From Bacteroidales bacterium UBA6244 (GTDB lineage: Bacteria > Bacteroidota > Bacteroidia > Bacteroidales > F082), in NCBI GenBank assembly GCA_002440885.1, contig DJVY01000078.1:3824-38228 (forward strand): DNA of 34,405 bases, read 5' to 3'. The position numbers and the translations under genes were made by a program. Within the stretch, counting starts at the first letter, position 1; each line of letters opens with the position of its first letter. A model generated the notes under the pieces. The model searched no databases and was not told the DNA's origin. It saw nothing but the letters and a program-made list of their open reading frames with translations. Below, piece after piece: positions 24,557-32,400 of this stretch.

Positions 24557-24564
24557 CAAAGATA
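24557..24564 (-). promoter_or_regulatory. Possible -7 element for rpe
   Basis: TATCTTTG on the minus strand matches TAnnTTTG between the rpoD terminator and rpe. It would leave a leader of only a few bases, and its -33 region would fall within the terminator stem where no TTG is seen. The call is therefore weak. Confidence 0.28.
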
Positions 24565-24589
24565 AAAAAAGCGTCCCGAAAGACGCTTT
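24564..24589 (-). terminator. Rho-independent terminator after rpoD
   Basis: On the minus strand an 8-bp stem AAAGCGTC / GACGCTTT with a 6-base loop (24576-24581) is followed by seven T residues (24570-24564). It begins 6 bases after the rpoD stop codon. Confidence 0.85.
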
Positions 24590-24595
24590 AAATTT

Positions 24596-25459
24596 TTAAC
24601 CCAGATAGGACTTCAGAATTTTACTTCTGGAAGTATGCTTAAGTCTTCGGATCGCTTTTTCTTTAATCTGCCTGACACGTTCGCGGGTAAGGTCAAATTT
24701 TTCACCGATTTCTTCGAGTGTCATGGGGTGACCGGCATTTAAGCCAAAGTATAACTTCACCACATCAGCTTCACGCTGGGTGAGCGTCTGTATGGCCCTG
24801 TCGATTTCCTTGCGTAACGATTCGTATAGCAATCCCGTTTCAGGAGTAGTTCCTTCTTCATTGCGTAGTACATCGTACATGGTGTTGTCTTCATCCTGAA
24901 TCAATGGCGCGTCCATGCTCACATGGCGGCCTGCATTACGCATTGATTCTTTAACTTCCGACTCGGTCATTTCCAGTTCAGAGGCGATTTCCTCCGAGTT
25001 GGGTTCGCGCTCGAAAGATTGCTCAAGGCGGGCTGAGGCTTTATTGATTTTGTTGATGGAGCCAATTTTGTTGAGTGGCAAACGCACAATACGCGACTGC
25101 TCAGCCAAAGCCTGGAGGATTGATTGACGAATCCACCAAACTGCGTAAGAGATAAATTTAAAACCACGGGTTTCGTCAAAACGCTGGGCTGCTTTTATTA
25201 AGCCCAAATTGCCTTCGTTAATCAAATCAGGTAGACTAAGTCCTTGGTTTTGATATTGTTTAGAAACAGAAACCACAAACCTTAGGTTGGCTTTGGTTAA
25301 TTTCTCCAAAGCTGCACGATCTCCCTGTTTGATACGTCTGGCGAGTTCTACTTCCTCCTCTGCCGTAATCAAATCTACTTTACCAATTTCCTGCAAGTAT
25401 TTATCAAGCGATGCCGTTTCGCGGTTGGTAACCTGCTTTGTAATTTTTAGTTGCCTCAT
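24596..25459 (-). CDS. rpoD: Primary RNA polymerase sigma factor (Bacteroidota RpoD/SigA)
   Basis: A 287-aa sigma-70 factor with the short Bacteroidota layout: no region 1.1 and no long non-conserved insert. Region 1.2 is SLDKYLQEIGKVDLIT (18-33). Region 2 includes LINEGNLGLIKAAQRFD and FKFISYAVWWIRQSI, which bind the core enzyme and the -7 element. Region 3 spans roughly 130-200. Region 4.2 ends with LEEIGEKFDLTRERVRQIKE, the helix-turn-helix for the -33 element. In this phylum the primary sigma factor recognises TTG/TAnnTTTG promoters, as found elsewhere in this window. The gap to the upstream pnp gene is 51 bases with no hairpin, so pnp and rpoD may share a transcript; a strong terminator closes it. 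Confidence 0.97.
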   Translation of the reverse strand: MRQLKITKQVTNRETASLDKYLQEIGKVDLITAEEEVELARRIKQGDRAALEKLTKANLRFVVSVSKQYQNQGLSLPDLINEGNLGLIKAAQRFDETRGFKFISYAVWWIRQSILQALAEQSRIVRLPLNKIGSINKINKASARLEQSFEREPNSEEIASELEMTESEVKESMRNAGRHVSMDAPLIQDEDNTMYDVLRNEEGTTPETGLLYESLRKEIDRAIQTLTQREADVVKLYFGLNAGHPMTLEEIGEKFDLTRERVRQIKEKAIRRLKHTSRSKILKSYLG

Positions 25460-25510
25460 GGAGTTACATCAAATTTTACTGGTACTTATACGGTTTTATT
25501 AAAAAAAAGG

Positions 25511-27796
25511 TTACTGACGAGGTCTGTCTTTTCTGTCATTTCTACCCCTGTCGTTGCGATCATTTCTGTCGTTGCGATCGTTTCTATCATTTCTATCATT
25601 TCTATCATTTCGATCATTTCGATCGCGGTGTTCAGATCTGGGTGGTCTGCTGTCGCTTTCCATGTTGTCAGGTTTTGGAAGTAAGACTTTTCTGGAGAGC
25701 TTCAGTTTTCCTGTTTTGGCATCAATGCCTACCAGTTTTACATCTATTTTTTCGCCCTGTTTAAGTACATCTTCCGGGTTTTCAATGCGTTTCCAGTCGA
25801 TTTCAGAAACATGTAAAAGCCCGTCTTTACCGGGTAATATTTCCACGAAAGCGCCAAAAGCAACGATGCTCTTAACAGTACCATGGTAAATTTTATCGAG
25901 TTCAGGAACAGCAACTATTCCGGAGATCCATTCTTTTGCTCCGTCGATAGCGGCTTTATTTGGCCCCATCACATCGATTACACCCTGATTTCCGATTTCT
26001 TCAATTACGATTGTCGATCCGGTAACTTTCTGGATTTCCTGGATCACTTTGCCACCAGGACCAATAATGGCTCCAATAAATTCCTTGTCGACATACATTT
26101 TTTCGATACGTGGTACAAAATCTTTATAGTCGGTACGGGGTTCCTGAAGGGTCTGAGCCATCTCGCCCAGGATGTGAATTCTGCCCTGACGTGCTTGCTC
26201 AAGAGCTTCTTCAAGTACTTCGTAAGAAAGTCCGTCGACTTTGATGTCCATCTGACAGGCGGTGATACCGTCTTGGGTTCCGGTTACTTTGAAGTCCATA
26301 TCACCCAAATGATCCTCGTCGCCAAGAATGTCTGAAAGCACTGCAAAACGTCCGGTTTTGGTGTCGGAGATTAAGCCCATGGCAATACCTGCAACAGGTT
26401 TAATCATTTTTACCCCGGCATCCATCAGCGCCAGTGTTCCGCCACAAACCGTAGCCATCGAAGATGAACCGTTTGATTCAAGGATGTCGGAAACCACGCG
26501 GATGGTATAAGGATTGTCCTCACCGTCGGGAATCATTATTTTGAGGGCTCTCTCAGCCAGGTTACCATGTCCGATTTCACGACGAGAAACGCTCATCATC
26601 CTTTTGACCTCTCCTGTTGAGAAAGGAGGGAAGTTGTAGTGAAGCATAAATTTCCTTGATCCGCTGATAACAGCGCCATCAATGGTTTGGGAGTCAAGTT
26701 TGCTGCCCAGGGTTACCGTGACTAAGGCCTGTGTTTCACCGCGGGTAAATACTGCCGAGCCATGAGCTGATGGCAGATAGTCTACTTCAGACCAGATAGG
26801 TCTGATTTCATTCATCTTACGTCCATCCAGACGAACACGATCGTTTAATATGGCATCACGAACGGCTTCCTTTTCAACGGCATGGAAATACCGTTTCACC
26901 ATTGTTTCAACCTGGGCACGTTCTTCTTCTTCAAAAGTTTCGAGGAAGTTATCACGGATTTCTTTGAAAGCTTCCGAACGGGCGTGCTTGTCAGGATTTC
27001 CCTGAAGGGCAATCTGATAGCAAGCATCGTAGGTAGCCTGATGTACTTTTGCCATCAGTTCTTCGTCGTTGGTTTCGTGAGCGTACTCTCTTTTTTCTTT
27101 CGCTTTTTCTATTTTGGCTGCCAGCTCAATTTGAGCATCACACTGAATCTTTATGGCTTCGTGTGCCACCTGGATGGCTTGCAACATATCCGCTTCAGAC
27201 ACCTCTTTCATCTCACCTTCTACCATCATGATGTTTTCTTTGGTAGCGGCAACAATCATTTCTATGTCAGCATCTTCCAGCTCGGTAAGGGTAGGGTTAA
27301 TGACGTATTCGCCATGAACGCGGGCCACACGCACCTCCGAAATGGGTCCGTTGAAAGGGATGTCGGACACCGTGAGCGCGGCAGAAGCTGCGAGCGCGGC
27401 CAAAGCATCGGGTGCAGTGTCTTGTCCTCCTGAAATCAAACTGATTAAAACCTGAGTTTCCGCATGAAAGTCATCAGGGAATAAAGGACGTAAGGCCCTG
27501 TCGACGAGGCGTGAAATCAAAATTTCATGCTCCGAAGGCCTGGCTTCTCTCTTAAAAAAGCCACCCGGAAATTTTCCGGTAGCAGCGTATTTTTCTTTGT
27601 ATTCAACAGAAAGAGGCATAAAGTCGACATCCTCACGGGCTTCCTGAGCAGCCACTACGGTGGCCAAGATCATGGTTTCGCCCATGCGTACTACGACTGA
27701 TCCGTCGGCTTGTTTGGCCAGTTTCCCGGTTTCTATAGTTATTGTTCTTCCATCTTCGAGGCTGAAAGTGACGGTAATTGGTTCAATTGGTTTCAT
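25511..27796 (-). CDS. pnp: Polyribonucleotide nucleotidyltransferase (PNPase) with RND-repeat tail
   Basis: Phosphorolytic 3'-5' exoribonuclease of RNA turnover, 761 aa. It has two RNase PH-like domains (GKFPGGFFKREARPSEHEIL in the first, FPPFSTGEVKRMMSVSRREI in the second). The catalytic metal site ILGDEDHLGDMDF is in the second domain. A KH domain (GAIIGPGGKVIQEIQ) and an S1 domain (GTVKSIVAFGAFVEILPGKD) follow. The last 50 residues (about 712-761) are a low-complexity tail with eight consecutive Arg-Asn-Asp units between RD and RGRNDRKDRPRQ. Such charged Arg-rich tails are plausible RNA- or protein-contact regions. The gene lies downstream of rpsO, as in many bacteria, with a terminator between them. 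Confidence 0.97.
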   Translation of the reverse strand: MKPIEPITVTFSLEDGRTITIETGKLAKQADGSVVVRMGETMILATVVAAQEAREDVDFMPLSVEYKEKYAATGKFPGGFFKREARPSEHEILISRLVDRALRPLFPDDFHAETQVLISLISGGQDTAPDALAALAASAALTVSDIPFNGPISEVRVARVHGEYVINPTLTELEDADIEMIVAATKENIMMVEGEMKEVSEADMLQAIQVAHEAIKIQCDAQIELAAKIEKAKEKREYAHETNDEELMAKVHQATYDACYQIALQGNPDKHARSEAFKEIRDNFLETFEEEERAQVETMVKRYFHAVEKEAVRDAILNDRVRLDGRKMNEIRPIWSEVDYLPSAHGSAVFTRGETQALVTVTLGSKLDSQTIDGAVISGSRKFMLHYNFPPFSTGEVKRMMSVSRREIGHGNLAERALKIMIPDGEDNPYTIRVVSDILESNGSSSMATVCGGTLALMDAGVKMIKPVAGIAMGLISDTKTGRFAVLSDILGDEDHLGDMDFKVTGTQDGITACQMDIKVDGLSYEVLEEALEQARQGRIHILGEMAQTLQEPRTDYKDFVPRIEKMYVDKEFIGAIIGPGGKVIQEIQKVTGSTIVIEEIGNQGVIDVMGPNKAAIDGAKEWISGIVAVPELDKIYHGTVKSIVAFGAFVEILPGKDGLLHVSEIDWKRIENPEDVLKQGEKIDVKLVGIDAKTGKLKLSRKVLLPKPDNMESDSRPPRSEHRDRNDRNDRNDRNDRNDRNDRNDRNDRGRNDRKDRPRQ
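25550..25621 (-). repeat. 9-bp tandem repeat encoding the PNPase RND tail
   Basis: Eight in-frame 9-base units of the type (CGN or AGA)-AAY-GAY are coded on the minus strand. Synonymous codon changes differ between units, so the protein repeat is better conserved than the DNA. Copy number could vary by slippage without a frameshift because the unit is a multiple of three. Confidence 0.9.
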
Positions 27797-27933
27797 GTGT
27801 TATTTTTTATTTTTTTCTTTACCTGCGGAATAAGCCTTGGTTTTAACGGTTCTCTTTTTTAGCGTTGGTTGACTGTTAGGGCTGATTCACTATGTCTAAT
27901 TGTATTGTGTGAAAACGGGAGTAATGGAAACAC

Positions 27934-27962
27934 AAAAAAAGGCAATCGGTAAATTGCCTTTT
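27934..27962 (-). terminator. Rho-independent terminator after rpsO
   Basis: A stem AAAAGGCAAT / ATTGCCTTTT with a 6-base loop (27947-27952) runs directly into a T tract on the minus strand. It lies 23 bases after the rpsO stop. The remaining gap before pnp (27797-27933) should hold the pnp promoter and leader, but I see no clear TAnnTTTG there. Confidence 0.85.
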
Positions 27963-27985
27963 CTGAGAAGGATTCGAGGCCTTCG

Positions 27986-28255
27986 TTATTTTCTTAAACC
28001 CAACTGTTTAATTATGGCACGGTATCTTTCAATATCCTTGTCCTTTAAGTAGTCGAGCAACTTTCTTCTTTTTCCAACAAGTCTTACAAGTGATCTTTGT
28101 GTGAAAACATCTTTCTTATTGGTTTTCAGATGGCCGGTAAGGTGTTTAATGCGGTAAGTAAAAAGTGCTACCTGACCTTCGGCTGAACCTGTGTCTTCAG
28201 CGCTTTTGCCGTAAGTTTCAAAAATCTCTTTTTTTGTTTCAGAAGTTAAATACAT
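27986..28255 (-). CDS. rpsO: 30S ribosomal protein S15
   Basis: An 89-aa small-subunit protein that binds 16S rRNA early in assembly; the length is exactly typical. The family core is visible: GSAEGQVALFTYRIKHLTGH, then KKDVFTQRSLVRLVGKRRKL and LLDYLKDKDIERYRAIIKQLGLRK. The gene is followed by its own terminator and then pnp, the widely conserved rpsO-pnp order. A promoter with both elements lies just upstream. Confidence 0.98.
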   Translation of the reverse strand: MYLTSETKKEIFETYGKSAEDTGSAEGQVALFTYRIKHLTGHLKTNKKDVFTQRSLVRLVGKRRKLLDYLKDKDIERYRAIIKQLGLRK

Positions 28256-28287
28256 ATGTTATAATTTTTACTCAAAAAATCGGGCTG

Positions 28288-28318
28288 CAAAAATAGAAAG
28301 TAATTTTGTATTACGCAA
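28288..28318 (-). promoter_or_regulatory. Predicted rpsO promoter
   Basis: On the minus strand TATTTTTG (28288-28295) matches the -7 consensus, and TTG (28316-28318) sits 20 bases upstream as the -33 element. The leader to the ATG at 28255 is about 25-30 bases. This is one of the cleanest promoters in the window. Confidence 0.65.
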
Positions 28319-28440
28319 TATTTTATCAACATTTTTTCGATTTTAAAAATGCAGTCATTCAGTTGTTTAGCGTGATTGCTGTATTTTTTAACGAATTTGG
28401 ATGCGCAATTTTTAGGAACTTTTCTTCGTCATAGCCGTTA

Positions 28441-28959
28441 TCAGGGTTGCAGAGGGGCTTTTGATCTGGCCAATGAAAGGTAAATGACCACCAGACTGTA
28501 TATAACTGCGGCAAACGACATCAGGTAGATGATTGAGCTGAGGAATTCGTTAGCATAATTGATGATAACGAACCCAAATACGATCAGAGCCAAACCTGTG
28601 AGGATGTACAACCAGAAAAATTTCGAGCTCTGGTGGTTAAAGAAGCCACTGTTTAAATAGAGGATTCCCATCATGGCTATCCAAAAGGAGAAATCGGACA
28701 GAACAAACCGCGAAGACACTTCCGGATAAGTCAGGATGACCAATCCGGCAAAGCCATCCATGATTGGCTCCATCAGGTTCTTTTCGTTGATTTGCTTATC
28801 GAAGCTCAGAAAAAGACTCATGGCTGTGAGTGCTGCTCCCAGAAGTAATGAGATGCCAAAGAAGAAGCCGAACTCATTGATTGTTAACTCCAAAAACAAA
28901 CCGGCTGCCGCTACAATCAAGAGCAGTAAGGCGCGAATAATGCTAAATATTGGTTTCAT
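28441..28959 (-). CDS. HdeD/DUF308-like integral membrane protein
   Basis: A 172-aa hydrophobic protein with about six membrane helices arranged as three hairpins: residues near 5-22, 27-45, 65-80, 90-105, 115-130 and 140-162. The pattern of short paired helices, and phrases such as GISLLLGAALTAMSLF and WLYILTGLALIVFGFVIIN, resemble the HdeD/DUF308 family. Members of that family are small inner-membrane proteins, one of which contributes to acid resistance in E. coli. I infer membership from topology and composition, so a related family of unknown function is possible. I chose the ATG at 28959, giving MKPIFSIIRALLLL, over one at 28983 that would add an eight-residue hydrophilic leader. The 3' gap to rpsO (28256-28440) contains the rpsO promoter. 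Confidence 0.65.
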   Translation of the reverse strand: MKPIFSIIRALLLLIVAAAGLFLELTINEFGFFFGISLLLGAALTAMSLFLSFDKQINEKNLMEPIMDGFAGLVILTYPEVSSRFVLSDFSFWIAMMGILYLNSGFFNHQSSKFFWLYILTGLALIVFGFVIINYANEFLSSIIYLMSFAAVIYSLVVIYLSLARSKAPLQP

Positions 28960-29059
28960 TTGATGTTGATTTTTGGAACACACGTTAACAATATTGGTGT
29001 TTTATGGTTGATAATTAGAATCTTAGTTAGTTATTAGTCCAATCTTGGCAAACGTTCGG

Positions 29060-29067
29060 CAAAAATA
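29060..29067 (-). promoter_or_regulatory. Predicted -7 element for the HdeD-like gene
   Basis: TATTTTTG on the minus strand matches TAnnTTTG about 100 bases upstream of the ATG at 28959. The flanking sequence is almost identical to that at the rpsO promoter (20 positions with one mismatch). No TTG is present at the expected -33 distance. Confidence 0.42.
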
Positions 29068-29119
29068 GAAAGTTATTTGACTTATCACTGATTTGCGTGT
29101 CAATCTTGTCCATTGGTTT

Positions 29120-29389
29120 CTATGAATCAGCTTCCCGAAATTTTCCGATAATATGTTCTGCCAGGTATCGCCTGATCAGTTTTTGCATTTTCCAGAGCAT
29201 GTAAACAATCGAAAGACTTAGTAATATTCCGATTCCATGTCCGACGGGAGCACCGCCTCCAACAGGTATCCCTGACCCGCTGGGATCGCCGCCCGGGTCG
29301 GGCGGCTGCACTCCTGCCAGCATTTCAGATGCCATGAGCACCAACGTGAACAGGAACACAGCCGATGTTATTTTGAACGAATTTTTCAT
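29120..29389 (-). CDS. Small secreted/membrane protein with Gly/Pro-rich CTERM-like motif
   Basis: An 89-aa protein beginning with a signal-like helix (MKNSFKITSAVFLFTLVLMA, 1-20). It continues with a Pro/Gly segment (PPDPGGDPSGSGIPVGGGAP, about 29-48), a second hydrophobic helix (GIGILLSLSIVYMLW, about 52-66) and a basic tail starting KMQKLIRR. The order motif, membrane helix, basic residues resembles the short CTERM-like sorting proteins common in Bacteroidota. Unlike typical examples, about 20 residues follow the basic stretch, so sorting by an exosortase is uncertain and none is encoded here. It lies 34 bases downstream of the T9SS-exported protein and is probably in its operon. I chose the ATG at 29389 because the longer frame from 29434 would overlap that gene and precede the signal sequence. 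Confidence 0.68.
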   Translation of the reverse strand: MKNSFKITSAVFLFTLVLMASEMLAGVQPPDPGGDPSGSGIPVGGGAPVGHGIGILLSLSIVYMLWKMQKLIRRYLAEHIIGKFREADS

Positions 29390-29423
29390 CCTTTTGTCTT
29401 TTGGTTTTAATGATGGCCTGCCT

Positions 29424-32400
29424 TTATCGTACAACGGTTATTTTGGTTGTAATGATCCGGCTTCCACTGCTTAGCACAACCGCATAAGTTCCATTTGAAA
29501 ACCGTACCGGAATCTCTGATTTGTAGCCCGAAGCTAATGACGACGATTGAACCACACTTCCGTTCATGTTATAGATTTTCAGCTGCCAACTTTGCAAATT
29601 GTCTCCGGTAAGGTCTTGTATGACAAGTATATCACCTATTATATAGACAGAAATGTGCTCTTCATTTGCGGTAGCTGTTCCAACTGTGGAAACATCAAAA
29701 TGGAGTAAAAACCTGCCGGGGTCGTCAGACGGACTGCCATAGAAAGTGTATTCAGGTTGCTGCCGAAGGTTAGTAATTGTTTCTTCTAGTTGGTCTTCGA
29801 GGCTGATCATAACCTCAGCTTCAAAGCCTTCAGTTCCTTCCACGGAAATCACGTGGTTTCCAGGAGTGCCTGCGGCGAAATACAGGGGGAGGCTCATAAA
29901 TTCCCCCGTAAAAGGTAACGTGTTCACAGCCAGCTGATCTGATGCGGTAACAAAATATATCTGCGGAGCCTGACCAATGCCAGCGAGTTTATAGGCATCA
30001 AACTGACTGTCGAATCCTTCGGTGGCGTTTTCATTGAACTCAACCACGGTTTCGTCGCCATAACTGTCGGAATTGACATAAATTTTCAACTGACCATCGG
30101 TAAAGGATTGTGGGGTCAGGAAAGGTTGGTCGTGATGAAGGCGAGCTGATTGTGGGATAGTAATCTGTGGATTGGCGGCGTTGGCATGGACATAAAAACC
30201 TTGTGCTGAAGCCGTATATCGCGTTGCCCCGTTTGTGCCAAGTCCGTCGCCACCATTGCCGGAGGGATTGTATGTGGCATATTGCGTCCCATTCCAGAAA
30301 TAAATGGTGTTGTCGAGATCGGTTAGGTTAAAATCTGAGTTCGGATCATTATCAGTTCCCCAATCGATGGCAGAAGGGAAACCGTTTCCTATCAGGTTCC
30401 ATCCGTAATTCATTGATGGATCACCACTTAAAGTTAAGGTGGGGGAGTAGTTGCCGGTGGTGAGTGTGCCTGCAAAGCTTAGCACTACATCACCTGTCGA
30501 TCCACTGCTCGACCATGAACCATAGCCTTTTCCGGCAAGTAATTCTTCAGTAGGTTCGGTTATATAAATCCACTGGTTGGTTGGCTCGTCCCAATATTTG
30601 AGGTAGAGTCCGAAGAAATCGTTGGCGGTAGCGCCTTGCACAGGTGGCGTAATGTAATGCCAGCTATCCTGAGCAATGTATTTCTGAACGGTAATATCTC
30701 CGGCCACAGTAAGTGTGCCTTCATCTATAAAAGAGGCGTACCCGTTGGTATCTGCTTCCAGAATGAAATCACCATCTATGTTAAGCTCAATGCCCGAAGC
30801 TATGGTGAGCGAAGTTTCCGGAGCAGCTTCCAGATTATACACCTGGCCATTGTAATCCACAGTAACTTTTCCTGATTCAATTACGGCATTACATATTTCG
30901 TATGGAACACCATTCGACCAGCGAGATACATCGGTCCAGTCGCCGATTCCATTCCAAATGGTTGTGATAGTTCCTGGAGTTTCGTTGAGCTTAAATAGTC
31001 CGCGGGTTGTTCCCAGAATGGTACTTCCGGTTTCGAGATCGGGCACAAATTCGCCGGGAAGACCTGTAAATACTGTTGTTGTAGAAGCAAGTACACGGTT
31101 GTATCTAAAAAGGTTGCGGCGAGCGCTAACCGAAATGATTTCGGGATCAAGTTTGTTCACCAAAACCGAAGAAAAGGCCCCATGCCCACTTACGTTGAGG
31201 TAGGAATAAGTAGTTCCTCCATCAATACTCCGGCAAAAGGCGTAGTCCAGATTTTCTCCACTGGCTATGTACAACACCTGGTTGCTGTCGGGGTTTGGGT
31301 GGACATCCAGATCGTAGATTTTCATGTGCGTTTCGCCCCCGTTTTGGCCAGTAGGACCGTAATTGACAAAACTCCAGGAAATACCCAAATCTTCTGATTT
31401 CCACAAAAGGCCCTCATCTTTCGGAGTGTCCTGCCAATAACCTGTGCCCACATAAATAATGGTGTCAGCAGTACCAAATCCTACCACTATGGCATTGCCT
31501 TCTTTAAAGGAAACCGGAATTCCACTTCCGTCGACATCGGTAGGAACTGATTTGCTCCAGCTTGCTCCACCATCAAAGCTCACCCAGATATGTCCGTATT
31601 CATAAGCCGGCTCCAGATTTACGTTGTCGCCATGGCCGGTAACGGCAACAATGGTGTCTGATGTGATGAATTTGATGTCGTTGACACGGAAATCACGCTG
31701 AGCACCTGAATCCCAATTTACAGGCGTTACCAGACTAAACCCTGTAGCTCCTGTGGTGGTTACATAAAACCCGGCTGTGCCTCCGGCAATTACATGTAGT
31801 TCGTCGTTTGGGTTAATGGCGACACTTGATACGCCAGCATCCGTTCCAACGCCGGAGATGGGAAAATCGCCGTGGGGCGTCCTCCAATTGTCAACGCCCA
31901 CCACGGTTGGGTCTTTGTACGCATCGGTATAACCGAGTCCTGCCTTGGTAGCCACATAATATATGTCAGTATTTTTTTGTGCGATCTTTGTGATGCTCAC
32001 TGCTTCGTGGCCTTCGTTGACGGCGTTGACAAACGTTCCGGATGCCCCGTTAATGCTTAATTGAGGGCCTTTGTTCTTCGATCCTACTACGTAATTGGTG
32101 TCGGTAGGATGTGTGGCAGTGGCGTTGTCTTCGAGCATGTGTGCACTCCAGGTGTTTCCCAAGTCATCCGATTTATCTACTCCGGGGAAAGACAACCTCA
32201 GGCCATTGCTTTGCGGCATCAGGATTTCCCATCCCGGATTGTAATCGGCATTTTGCAGAGCCCAGTTTGTGCCCATCCCGCCTGGTGTTATGTCGGTCCA
32301 AGACAGGCCACCATCAAACGATCTGAATATTTTTCGCTGTCCTATGGTTGTTTCGTAGGCCGAGACAATGATGGTGTCGAGAGAAACATCTTCCGGATGG

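Noticed and set aside
24545..24559. Longer rpe start at the TTG codon 24559
   Set aside because: It would add MQKKL before MSHLVAPS, overlaps a -7-like box and touches the rpoD terminator; the ATG at 24544 fits the family start.
25550..25630. Short tandem repeats that could suggest a CRISPR array or minisatellite
   Set aside because: The 9-base units are in frame and encode the RND tail of PNPase; there are no spacers.
26882..27433. A 183-codon plus-strand open frame
   Set aside because: It is antisense to conserved PNPase sequence and shows no family features.
28351..28379. Imperfect inverted repeat downstream of the HdeD-like gene
   Set aside because: GCAGTCA pairs with TGATTGC only through a wobble, and on the minus strand it contains a mismatch; not a convincing terminator.
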